From an uncultured Granulosicoccaceae bacterium (GTDB taxonomy: Bacteria > Pseudomonadota > Gammaproteobacteria > Granulosicoccales > Granulosicoccaceae): 53,957 bases of DNA. Within the stretch, counting starts at the first letter, position 1. Each line of letters opens with the position of its first letter. Shown one piece after another: positions 35,885 to 43,926 of the stretch. The translations under genes and the position numbers were made by a program. Below the pieces are notes generated by a model. The model was not told the origin of the DNA, made no database searches, and was given only the letters and a program-made list of their open reading frames with translations. Location: positions 1 to 53,957 of the forward strand of contig CALGNZ010000077.1 of assembly GCA_937957915.1 (NCBI GenBank), written 5' to 3'.

Positions 35885-36745
35885 GTGTTCAACGCGATCA
35901 TCGAGCCGTTAACCATAGATTTCATGCAGCAGGCACTGGCGATGTCTGTGTTGCTTTCTATATCGGCAGCGGTGCTATCGTGCTTTCTGGTGCTGCGCGG
36001 CTGGGCATTGATGGGGGATGCGATATCTCATGCGGTGTTGCCGGGTATTGTTTTAGCATACGCGGCTGGCATTCCTATAGTCATCGGTGCTTTTATTGCG
36101 GGTCTTATCTGCTCACTGGCAACCGGTTACCTGACCGAGAATTCGCGGTTGAAAGAAGATACCGTGATGGGGGTGGTGTTCTCGGGCATGTTCGGGCTGG
36201 GTATGGTGTTGTTTTCGGCGCTTAAAATCGATTTTGATTTGCATACCATCCTGTTCGGCAACGTACTGGGAGTCGATTGGACCGATGTTTGGCAGTCTGC
36301 TTTAATTGCTGCTTTAACAGTGGGCTTGATACTGGCAAAGCGCAGAGACTTACTGGTGCTGGCGTTTGATCCTCAGCATGCCAAAACAATAGGCCTGCCA
36401 GTAGCATGGCTTCACTACGGATTGCTGGTATTGTTGTCTGTGGTCATCGTGTCAGGGTTGAAAGCTGTTGGCATAACGTTAATCATCGCACTGCTCATAG
36501 CACCTGGTGCTATCGCCTACCTGATGACAGATCGCTTTGATCGTATGCTGATTATCGCCTGTGTGGTATCGAGTGTTGCATCATTTACCGGCGTTATGGT
36601 TAGCTTCCACCTTGACAGCGCTACCGCACCGACGATTGTGCTGGTGCTGATAGCATTTTTTCTGCTGGCGTTCCTATTTGCGCCTCGCTATGGAATAGTG
36701 GCTGGTCGTTTGCGACGGGGCAGCATCAGCGAAGCAACTGAATAA
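35885..36745 (+). CDS. sitD: Manganese/iron ABC transporter permease (SitD type)
   Basis: A 286-residue ABC-3 permease, paralogue of the preceding gene, starting with GTG. It shows GWALMGDAISHAVLPGIVLAYAAG near residue 38 and IALLIAPGAIAYLMTDRFD near 202. Two non-identical permeases in tandem identify a SitABCD-type rather than a one-permease ZnuABC system. It is the last gene of the operon. Confidence 0.92.
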   Translation: MFNAIIEPLTIDFMQQALAMSVLLSISAAVLSCFLVLRGWALMGDAISHAVLPGIVLAYAAGIPIVIGAFIAGLICSLATGYLTENSRLKEDTVMGVVFSGMFGLGMVLFSALKIDFDLHTILFGNVLGVDWTDVWQSALIAALTVGLILAKRRDLLVLAFDPQHAKTIGLPVAWLHYGLLVLLSVVIVSGLKAVGITLIIALLIAPGAIAYLMTDRFDRMLIIACVVSSVASFTGVMVSFHLDSATAPTIVLVLIAFFLLAFLFAPRYGIVAGRLRRGSISEATE

Positions 36746-36791
36746 CGCAGGGCTGGCTCCTGAATTCACCGTAGAACCGGGAAAGATATCA

Positions 36792-37322
36792 ATGGGTAAC
36801 TCACTTCAAAACCAACTGCTCAAAGCGGGGCTTGCCAACAAGAAGCAGGCAGTTAAGGCCAAGAAAGCAAAGAATAGTAAAGACAAGCTGAAGCGTGCCG
36901 GTGTTGACGTCACAGACGAGGCGGCGCAGCTGGCGGAAAAAGCGGAACAGGAAAAGCGCGAGAAAGACAGAGCGCTCAATCGCCAGAAAACCGAACGTGA
37001 GCAGGCAGCGGCCATTGCCGCTCAGGTGCGCCAGTTAGTACAGATGAATCGGGTGGTGGAGCGAGGAGACATCGAGTACAAGTTCCCTGAAGGCAATCTG
37101 GTGAAAACGCTGCATCTTACCGAACGTCAGCGTGGCAGTGTCATAAACGGGGCGCTGGCGATAGTTAAAGTTGGCGAAAGTTATGATCTGGTGCCACGCC
37201 AGGCGGCGGAAAAAATTGCAGAGCGCGCCGAGGAGTCGATTCTTGTGTTGAACAAGGAAACTGAAGAGGCAGCCGAGGATGAATACGCGGACTTCAAAGT
37301 TCCCGATGACCTGATGTGGTAA
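36792..37322 (+). CDS. DUF2058 protein (YaiL family)
   Basis: A 176-residue nucleoprotein-like protein, typical of gammaproteobacteria. The N-terminus MGNSLQNQLLKAGLANKKQA is the family opening, followed by a highly charged coiled-coil-like stretch (20-75) rich in K, E and A, then the conserved core YKFPEGNLVKTLHLTERQR and GALAIVKVGESYDLVPRQAAEKI. The function is not established. It lies 46 bp after sitD and may simply be read through from it. Confidence 0.9.
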   Translation: MGNSLQNQLLKAGLANKKQAVKAKKAKNSKDKLKRAGVDVTDEAAQLAEKAEQEKREKDRALNRQKTEREQAAAIAAQVRQLVQMNRVVERGDIEYKFPEGNLVKTLHLTERQRGSVINGALAIVKVGESYDLVPRQAAEKIAERAEESILVLNKETEEAAEDEYADFKVPDDLMW

Positions 37323-37392
37323 CGCGATAGACCTCGCGATCGTAGCATGCCGATTTATCCTGACTACCGTATAACAGAACAAGATAACTGTG

Positions 37393-38118
37393 ATGTCTCT
37401 GCTTAATAAAAACCTGCTGCCTAACCTGGTTGCCGTTGCCTTAATACTCATTGGATGGGCATTGCCCGGTATTGCAGGAAACCTGATTTTCTATACGGGA
37501 TTGTTTGCGTTGTCCGGAGCAGTGACCAACTGGCTGGCAATCCATATGTTGTTCGAGCGTGTGCCGGGCTTATACGGTTCCGGTGTTATACCCCTGCATT
37601 TTGAGGAGTTTAAGTCAGGTATCCTGCGGTTGGTTACCGAGGAGCTGTTCAATCAGCAAAACGTTGAACGATTTTTCTCCAGTGACGCGTCATCGTCGGC
37701 GCCTGTCGATATTGAGCCGGTTATTCGCAACCTCGATATGGACGATGCATTCGACCAGTTGGTATCGGTAGTAATGAGTTCATCGCTGGGTGGCATGCTC
37801 TCGATGGTGGGCGGTGAGGTCGCACTTGATGCGATGCGCGAACCCTTTAAAACCCGCATGCAGGAGTTTCTGATCAACACAACTAAATCTCCATCCTTTC
37901 AGCAGAACCTGCAAAAACAATTGCAGAGCGTTACCGCCAGCGACGATTTTGTTGAACGCATCGGGCGTATTGTGAAAGCCAGGCTTGATGAGCTAACGCC
38001 GGAAATGGTGAAAGATATTATTCAGCGAATGATCAGGCAGCACCTGGGATGGCTTGTTGTGTGGGGCGCTGTGTTTGGTGGATTGATCGGGTTTGTATCT
38101 GCACTGCTTGTCCTGTAG
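37393..38118 (+). CDS. DUF445 family membrane protein
   Basis: A 241-residue protein with two N-terminal membrane segments (about 9-26 and 31-50), the DUF445 signature GAVTNWLAIHMLFERVPGLYGSG with GVIPLHFEEFKSGI following, a long amphipathic helical middle, and a C-terminal membrane segment (about 215-239). DUF445 (YheB/YjiN-like) proteins have no proven function. I use ATG 37393; a GTG directly before it at 37390 is equally in frame. Confidence 0.88.
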   Translation: MSLLNKNLLPNLVAVALILIGWALPGIAGNLIFYTGLFALSGAVTNWLAIHMLFERVPGLYGSGVIPLHFEEFKSGILRLVTEELFNQQNVERFFSSDASSSAPVDIEPVIRNLDMDDAFDQLVSVVMSSSLGGMLSMVGGEVALDAMREPFKTRMQEFLINTTKSPSFQQNLQKQLQSVTASDDFVERIGRIVKARLDELTPEMVKDIIQRMIRQHLGWLVVWGAVFGGLIGFVSALLVL

Positions 38119-38778
38119 TGATCGTGTTTTATACGCGAATGTCAGCGCCTGTGATTCATGACAATCTATTGTCCGTGTGTGAGCGTGTATCGTTCTAGCC
38201 GGTTGTGTCGGGATTCGCCGACGCCCTGTCTGCCGCTAAATGATCTGTTGGTTTTTCTATACAGCACTTTACATCTCTTCTCATGTGGGTCGCCTCATGT
38301 CGCCAATCACCACCTGCCAGTTACCACCTGCCAGAAACGAGTTCATACCGAAGACTGTTTGTTGACCAGAGAAGCCCGCCGACGAGTTCACGGTGATTTT
38401 TATCGATTGCGGTTGCCATCGATTGTGAACAATTGCATCCCGGTCTGGTGCTGCTTTGCCACTATTGCTGTGCGCGCAATGCAGACTGGTTGCTGCTGCG
38501 TGAGTGGTTCTATCTGTGTCTCCGGCGGGTTTATTGAGCGTCGGAAATAGCCGCAGACACAGGCAATCCGCCAATTGTGGAGACGCGGGCAGATGTACAT
38601 TTGTTTGTCGGGGTAAGGCTGACAATCGATACAGAGAATCTACCGGCTTTATTAACCAGCGATAGTTTTGCTCCCTGTTGCTGTTAGGGCAGGCATAAGC
38701 ATGCATTTCCTGTAGTTATCGTTGCACGTAATTTGCAACCGGCTGTCCATCTGTCGTTAATCAGGATGGGGTCTCAGC
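38119..38778. other. 660-bp intergenic region with an operator-like repeat
   Basis: No ORF here looks like a real gene; those open on either strand encode cysteine- and arginine-rich sequence without family resemblance. A 14-bp tandem duplication (ACCACCTGCCAG at 38309-38320 and 38323-38334) is the only repeat apart from the GTTGCA/TGCAAC dyad near the downstream gene. A small RNA cannot be excluded. Confidence 0.4.
38721..38739. promoter_or_regulatory. Operator-like inverted repeat upstream of the lipoprotein operon
   Basis: GTTGCA (38721-38726) and TGCAAC (38734-38739) form a perfect 6-bp dyad with a 7-bp spacer, 40 bp before the first lipoprotein start. The 19-bp size fits a dimeric repressor site. 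No regulator gene is adjacent. Confidence 0.35.
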
Positions 38779-40290
38779 TTGTCCGCTGTCATCAAAAGTA
38801 AAGGTAAGTCTCACCAATGGTCGATCACTGGCCAATTGACTGGTACGGCGCTGGTTTGTCTGGCGTTGTCTGGTTGTGGTGGAAGTTCGAGTGACTCTGT
38901 CGATGAACCTGGTGATCCTGCAGCAGCAGGTGAGCAAGAGATGTTTGAGGTTACTACCCCCGAGGTGGGCGATACCGAGTCGTCTGAAGGCGACCCTGTC
39001 GGCGAGAATACCTCTACGACACCGCCTTTAACTACCCCGATTATCGATAACAGCGATATTGAACCGCCGCTCGGGTTTGCCGGTGAGATTCGCGCTGTCA
39101 ACACACCCAATGAAAGCGACCCGTTTAGTAAGTTTCAACTAGACGACGTGTTGTATACCAATAATGTGTACGACGGTCGACAACTGGATGCAGACAACAA
39201 CTGGAAACTGTTGTTCTACGATGGTGTGCAGGATTTTGTGCGTTGGGAAGTACCGGCTTTAATTGGCAACGACGCCAGCCCCTGTGTGCGGCCGCAATCG
39301 GCTGACCCGGTGATGCTGTCATACCGTTTGACGTCGCGTAAAGACTCGCCGACCGAGCGCAATACGTTCGTACGGTCTTATCCGGCGATGGTAGTCGGTT
39401 CTATGGGCGGGCGATTTGAATCGTGGGGTGTTGAGTGCGGACAAACCGATGCTATTTTGCCGTCAATACAGCGGCATGGTGGTTCTCCGGTGTTCCAGAT
39501 GGAGACGGTTGCCGAGGCAACCGGCCTGCCGGTACGCGCTGATGATCTTGACTATGATATTCGAGTGTCTGTGAAGGCTGATATCACCGCAGGAGACGCT
39601 GCCAACGGTGTTGCCAATGTGTTTATGGATTCGTATTGGCACAACGTATCTGATTCATCACTGGTGCCGGGTGGTAACAGCAGCCTGGTGAATACTATTA
39701 ATGGGATTAGTTCAGATATCACAGAGGTATGGAATCTTAATATCTGGTTTGACTATCCCAGGTTCGAAGGCAGGGCATCTTCCTGGACAGGCGGGTTCAG
39801 GATTGGCTCGGTGTCTTTGCAGGAAGGCGGTGAATTTGACATCTATTTCAAAATAGAAGGCTCCAGAGACGGGCACCGACCGCGTTGTGTGCTCGGAACA
39901 GCGGAGAACTGCTTTTTGTATATCGGGCTGGTTGCCGTTGATCCGGATGCCGCACGCAATGGTGTCACTATTAATTACACAGAAATAGCAGATTGGATGC
40001 GTTCAGCTGCTTTTCGTGATCTGTTTCTGACGGGGGCGTTTGAAAACGATACGCCTGCTGCTAAAGCACATGAAGCATGGCGTTTGATCGACGGCACTGC
40101 TAACGACAATAACCCTGATCCGGCAAAGCGTGGGCCGCGTTTTCCCGATGCTGATCATGTGATTGGCGGAATTCACCTTGGCAGCGAGCTTTGGTACAAC
40201 CCCGACGCGGTGCCTGCAACCATTGTGTTTGACACTCTGGGTGTTGAAGTCGAGGGCAAAGGGCAATTCGGTCGATATTCCACATACTAA
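38779..40290 (+). CDS. Secreted lipoprotein, possible GH12-like jelly-roll domain
   Basis: A 503-residue protein starting with TTG. It has a lipoprotein signal peptide with lipobox LSGC (C33), then an acidic, proline- and threonine-rich linker to about residue 95. The folded part has segments such as NNVYDGRQLD, VRSYPAMVVG, YDIRVSVKADI, EVWNLNIWFDYP and IHLGSELWYNPDAVPATIVF; the spacing recalls concanavalin-like jelly-roll glycanases of family GH12, but I cannot place catalytic residues with certainty. It is 19 bp before another lipoprotein gene and 1.8 kb before a glycoside hydrolase gene, so a polysaccharide-related role is plausible. Confidence 0.65.
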   Translation: MSAVIKSKGKSHQWSITGQLTGTALVCLALSGCGGSSSDSVDEPGDPAAAGEQEMFEVTTPEVGDTESSEGDPVGENTSTTPPLTTPIIDNSDIEPPLGFAGEIRAVNTPNESDPFSKFQLDDVLYTNNVYDGRQLDADNNWKLLFYDGVQDFVRWEVPALIGNDASPCVRPQSADPVMLSYRLTSRKDSPTERNTFVRSYPAMVVGSMGGRFESWGVECGQTDAILPSIQRHGGSPVFQMETVAEATGLPVRADDLDYDIRVSVKADITAGDAANGVANVFMDSYWHNVSDSSLVPGGNSSLVNTINGISSDITEVWNLNIWFDYPRFEGRASSWTGGFRIGSVSLQEGGEFDIYFKIEGSRDGHRPRCVLGTAENCFLYIGLVAVDPDAARNGVTINYTEIADWMRSAAFRDLFLTGAFENDTPAAKAHEAWRLIDGTANDNNPDPAKRGPRFPDADHVIGGIHLGSELWYNPDAVPATIVFDTLGVEVEGKGQFGRYSTY

Positions 40291-40309
40291 CTGGCAAGGT
40301 GTTGAGCAA

Positions 40310-41731
40310 GTGAAAAATGTAAGCAAAGCACTGGGGTCTGCGACCGTGATGTGCGCACTGGCTGGCTGCGGCGGGTCCTCTGGTGACATGGCAGATACTC
40401 AGGTTGGCTCCGGTGGCAGTATTTCGGGCCTCTCCACTGCCGAGACTGCGCTGGTAAGCGAAGATGCGGCAGGCGTTGCATCAGTATCATTGCAGGGTGT
40501 GGTCAACGGGTCTGCTGCCAATGATCTGACAATTCAAGACGCGGCCGTAACCGCTGGTAGTGGATCGTCGAGCAGTGTCTCTTTTCAATTTCAGATAATA
40601 GACAGTGGCGGGGCCGAGATTAATCTGGATGAGTTATCTGTTGCACTTGAGATTGCAGCCACTGGCAGCTTTGACGACAGTTATCGTCAGCCCCTGTTTG
40701 ACATTCGTATGCAGGGTGAAGCGTCGGCGGGTACGGGGTCATTGTCGATGACTGCTCGAGGTGCAGCTGTGGATTTGCCTGGTGGTAATTACAGTGCTCG
40801 GCTGGTGGTTAATCCCAACTGGCAAAACGCTTTCGATATTGTTCCTCAACAGCGAGATCAGTCACAGCCATTTCATTTTGTTGAAGAAAGTGATTACGCC
40901 AACAATGCCAGTAATGTATTTGCTATCGGTGTTCAATCGGCAATGGCCTGTGCCGAGGATGGCTTTGAGGACAATGACAGCTTTGCGACTGCAACTGCTA
41001 TTCCGGTGGGCGGTCAGATTGCAGCATCGCTGTGCACCGATACGGTTGATTTCTATTCACTTGAGCTGGCAGCGGGTGAGAGCACGTCAATCTACTTTGA
41101 CTACAATGGTGAAACAGAAAGTCTCAATCATGCCAGCAAATATGTATTGATAAATAATGACTTTCGTACGATCGGGGGTTCTGTTGCGCGAGAATCCAAC
41201 GACATTAAAGTCACGGCGGATGCAGCGGGGACGTACTACCTGGGAGTGTATGGACCGCGATCAACCTATCAGTTAACTCGCGAGCCTGCCCTGAGTACGG
41301 CATTTCCCGAGAATTTCGTCAACGACTTTGTCAATAACGAGATTTTCACAAGCGAGTCAATCGCAGGCCCGAGGAGTTGGTTGCTTGGCGATATTATGCT
41401 GAATAAGCTTGCGTTTACCGAAGCAGGGCTTGCCGGACAAGTGATTGATTGCGGGCGTATCACTACACAGTTCAGTGACGATCAGCCAATTGCTTATGTG
41501 ACGCCGCAGCACTTTGCAGATATCTACAAGTTTCGATTTCTTGCCGGTGGCAATTATATAGTAGATGGGGAGCAGGTCAGTGGCTGGGGGGTACAGGGTG
41601 GGGATATCTTTAACGACCACTGGTATAGCCACGACTATCCAGGCTTCGCACAAAACACCGGAAACCACGGCTGGCGTTACTGGAGCGCCGACGGTTTGTC
41701 GTACGTCGATTGTGTTATCGAAGTTAACTGA
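40310..41731 (+). CDS. Secreted lipoprotein with pre-peptidase C-terminal (PPC) domain
   Basis: About 473 residues. The frame is open from 40163 inside the previous gene, but GTG at 40310 is preceded by AAGGTG at an 8-bp distance and gives a lipoprotein signal peptide (MKNVSKALGSATVMCALAGC, lipobox LAGC, C20), so I use it. The N-terminal part is beta-rich; residues about 212-320 resemble a PPC domain (EDGFEDNDSFATATAI, VDFYSLELAAGES, AGTYYLGVYG). The C-terminal 140 residues, with several aromatic W/Y/H motifs, match nothing I know. Probably an outer-membrane-anchored carbohydrate-binding or scaffold protein, co-transcribed with the preceding gene. Confidence 0.7.
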   Translation: MKNVSKALGSATVMCALAGCGGSSGDMADTQVGSGGSISGLSTAETALVSEDAAGVASVSLQGVVNGSAANDLTIQDAAVTAGSGSSSSVSFQFQIIDSGGAEINLDELSVALEIAATGSFDDSYRQPLFDIRMQGEASAGTGSLSMTARGAAVDLPGGNYSARLVVNPNWQNAFDIVPQQRDQSQPFHFVEESDYANNASNVFAIGVQSAMACAEDGFEDNDSFATATAIPVGGQIAASLCTDTVDFYSLELAAGESTSIYFDYNGETESLNHASKYVLINNDFRTIGGSVARESNDIKVTADAAGTYYLGVYGPRSTYQLTREPALSTAFPENFVNDFVNNEIFTSESIAGPRSWLLGDIMLNKLAFTEAGLAGQVIDCGRITTQFSDDQPIAYVTPQHFADIYKFRFLAGGNYIVDGEQVSGWGVQGGDIFNDHWYSHDYPGFAQNTGNHGWRYWSADGLSYVDCVIEVN

Positions 41732-41738
41732 CCTCAAT

Positions 41739-41756
41739 GCCCGTTATTAAACGGGC
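41739..41756 (+). terminator. Short hairpin after the lipoprotein gene pair
   Basis: GCCCGTT (41739-41745) and AACGGGC (41750-41756) form a perfect 7-bp stem with an ATTA loop, 8 bp after the stop codon. The following bases are TCGTTCC, so the T tract is weak. Confidence 0.5.
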
Positions 41757-42128
41757 TCGTTCCAGGTAACACCTGAGAACAATCCATCGAAATCAAATGG
41801 TGACAGCGCAACGTTGTCACCTGGCTTTGCCAATTGCTGCGGTTCATCAGACTCATTTGGCATGTCCGTCAGACCTGTCCGTCCGCGGGCGTCTGGTAAC
41901 CTTCAATACATTCTCACACCTGCCTCTTAATCGATTGTAAATTCAATCGATTACGTCTAAGTGCGCAAACAGTTGGTTCAATGTTTTGAAGCTAACTGTG
42001 AACAAATTCCGCTTTTTGATATTTGCATCTTTATTGCTCTGTATCTGGTTTTAAGAACCAGTTACTAACGGCCGATCTCTTTAGCACGGCCGCTTCCTGG
42101 CTGTAGTTCATGTTTTTCCGGAGAGTAA
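41757..42128. other. Intergenic region upstream of the glycoside hydrolase
   Basis: No ORF is credible here. The stretch contains the double AATCGATT palindrome at 41929-41952 and an AT-rich segment (about 41990-42060) that may hold the promoter. GGAG at 42120-42123 is the ribosome binding site of the downstream gene. Confidence 0.4.
41929..41952. promoter_or_regulatory. Double AATCGATT palindrome, candidate operator
   Basis: AATCGATTG (41929-41937), TAAATT spacer and CAATCGATT (41944-41952) form a perfect 9-bp inverted repeat. Each arm contains the self-complementary octamer AATCGATT, 16 bp apart start to start. It lies 177 bp before the glycoside hydrolase gene. A transcription-factor site is the simplest reading. 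No regulator gene is adjacent. Confidence 0.5.
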
Positions 42129-43346
42129 ATGAAAATGCGTAAGCTCGCGGCGATCGCAGTACTGTTCATGCTGTCGATATGCACCTCGGTACAGGCGGCA
42201 CAGTTAAAAGAGGAATTTAGCTACGGGATCAACTATGCATGGAAAAACTATGCGGGTGATTTTGGCGGCATAGAAGGATGGGCAAAAAAAGGAGTGGCCT
42301 CAGATCCGGAGGCCTACCGTGCAGAGCTTCGGGATATGGCTGCACATGGTATCAAGGTAGTGCGCTGGTGGGTGTGGCCAGAGTTCTGGACTGACGCGGT
42401 GGCGTTCGATGCAAACGGGGCTCCTCTGCCGCTGGCGCAGTCTGCAATAGATGATGGACTGAAAGCGCTTGAACTCGCCGATGAGGCCGGTATAAGAATT
42501 ATGTTCTGTTTGTTCTCCTTTGATGGTTTCCGGCCTACCAGAGAGTCTTACGGTATTCAAATGACCGGCTATCGCGACATCGTCATCGATACGAACAGGC
42601 GCAAGGCGTTAATGGACAATATTATTACTCCGTTTGCTCGCGCCCTACAAGACAGTCCACATAGAGATAGCCTGCACTCCTGGGATGTTATCAACGAGCC
42701 AGAGTGGGCTGTGACCGGCGCCAACAAGTACGGTGATCCGTCAGGGTTGGGTGGTGACAATTTTGATCCTGACAGCGAGCTTGAGCACATCACTCACACT
42801 CAGATGGAAGTTTTCCTCGGTGACACCATCAAGGTGTTGCGCGCGGAAACACCGGAAATTCCGATTTCAATTGGCAGTGCTGCGATGAAGTGGATGACCG
42901 CCTGGAAGAATATGGATGTTGATTTCTATCAGACGCACATCTACGACTGGGTAAATGCTTACTGGCCCTATTCACATTCACCGGCCGACTTTGGACTGGA
43001 TGATAAGCCGTTGATGATGGGTGAATACCCGGTAGAAGGTCTCGACAATGTGGACCACCAAACCATGCTTGAGAGTTGGTTAAACAATGGCTATGCCGGT
43101 GCGATTGGCTGGGACTATCGCATCACTCATTCGCCTGGTGCGGGAGAGGCCAACCTCGAAGCTCAGCGTAATATCTACTTGCGCGAGTACAATGAGTTTG
43201 CAGCATCATCACTGAATAATGGCAGCGGCGGTTCCAGCCTAACTGATCCGGCCATAATCGGTGCCGCAGAGTCTGGTGACAATGACAAGGAATTACCGGC
43301 TTTGTCAAAGCCTGGTACGCCGGTTATCACTGAGCAGAATCAATAA
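42129..43346 (+). CDS. Secreted glycoside hydrolase, GH5/clan GH-A type
   Basis: A 405-residue secreted protein with Sec signal peptide (1-23, cleavage after VQA). The body is a TIM-barrel cellulase/mannanase-like domain: HGIKVVRWWVWPEFW near the N-terminus, the acid/base in HSWDVINEPEW (E190) and the nucleophile in MMGEYPVEG (E299), with HIYDWVNAYWPY between them. The two glutamates are the retaining catalytic pair of clan GH-A. Substrate could be a beta-mannan, beta-glucan or related algal polymer. A low-complexity tail (about 358-405) ends the protein. It is preceded by two lipoprotein genes and followed by a strong hairpin. Confidence 0.82.
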   Translation: MKMRKLAAIAVLFMLSICTSVQAAQLKEEFSYGINYAWKNYAGDFGGIEGWAKKGVASDPEAYRAELRDMAAHGIKVVRWWVWPEFWTDAVAFDANGAPLPLAQSAIDDGLKALELADEAGIRIMFCLFSFDGFRPTRESYGIQMTGYRDIVIDTNRRKALMDNIITPFARALQDSPHRDSLHSWDVINEPEWAVTGANKYGDPSGLGGDNFDPDSELEHITHTQMEVFLGDTIKVLRAETPEIPISIGSAAMKWMTAWKNMDVDFYQTHIYDWVNAYWPYSHSPADFGLDDKPLMMGEYPVEGLDNVDHQTMLESWLNNGYAGAIGWDYRITHSPGAGEANLEAQRNIYLREYNEFAASSLNNGSGGSSLTDPAIIGAAESGDNDKELPALSKPGTPVITEQNQ

Positions 43347-43366
43347 CTGTTAGCGGTTTCTAAAAA

Positions 43367-43389
43367 CTCCCGGCCGTCAGGGCCGGGAG
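43367..43389. terminator. Strong hairpin terminator after the glycoside hydrolase
   Basis: CTCCCGGCC (43367-43375) and GGCCGGGAG (43381-43389) form a perfect 9-bp GC-rich stem with a GTCAG loop. An A-rich run precedes it and only CGTGTTTAT follows, so on the plus strand it is a moderate terminator; read on the minus strand it is followed by TTTTTA. Confidence 0.7.
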
Positions 43390-43926
43390 CGTGTTTATGC
43401 TTTGCAAGCGGGATAATCTTTGTCGGGTGCCTTAATTATTGAAGGCCAAGATCGAGCATTTAGCAAACGCATAGCGTTTGTATTAAGCATTATCAAGTCA
43501 GTTGCCACTATTTTGTTAGATGAAAGCCTGTCATAACGACTGGTTGTTTTAAGACTTTCTCAAACTGTGCGCTGCATTGGCTTTGCAGATGCTGTATTGC
43601 CCATTGTTGGCACAGATGTTTCTCGATAGTACTGTCAATTGAAATGGAATATGCCGCCTTTTGGTGTGCTGTGCCAGGTTATTGGTGCTCGAAGAATGTT
43701 CCACTTGTTTTCTTGACTGAGTTGTCCTGTCTGCGATCTGAATGTTTTGGTCCGGACATTGAGGTCTCGATACCAAATTCAGATCGGTGTGACGTTCTGC
43801 CCGAAATTTGAACGGTATTGTCTTTGAGTGTTGTAAGCCGGTTGCCGTTACACGGTTGAACGTACAAAGTTTTCAGTCTCTTTGATGTGTGGCTGTAACA
43901 ATTTAGTCTGGAAAAAGGAACTTTCC
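43390..43926. other. Intergenic region upstream of the chemoreceptor
   Basis: No real gene is visible. AAGGAA at 43916-43921 is the ribosome binding site for the chemoreceptor. A GG-N10-GC arrangement at 43578-43593 weakly resembles a sigma-54 promoter but is more than 330 bp from the start codon. Confidence 0.35.

Noticed and set aside
38309..38334. Two-copy 14-bp tandem repeat as a CRISPR-like or mobile signal
   Set aside because: Only two short copies without spacers; simple duplication explains it.
38158..38706. Overlapping ORFs on both strands in the 660-bp intergenic region
   Set aside because: Cysteine- and arginine-rich translations without motifs, signal peptides or ribosome binding sites.
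40163..40309. Upstream extension of the PPC lipoprotein into the preceding gene
   Set aside because: It would hide the lipoprotein signal peptide inside the protein; GTG 40310 with AAGGTG upstream explains the data better.
43578..43593. GG-N10-GC sigma-54-like site before the chemoreceptor
   Set aside because: Core matches are incomplete and it lies over 330 bp from the start codon; chance is likely.
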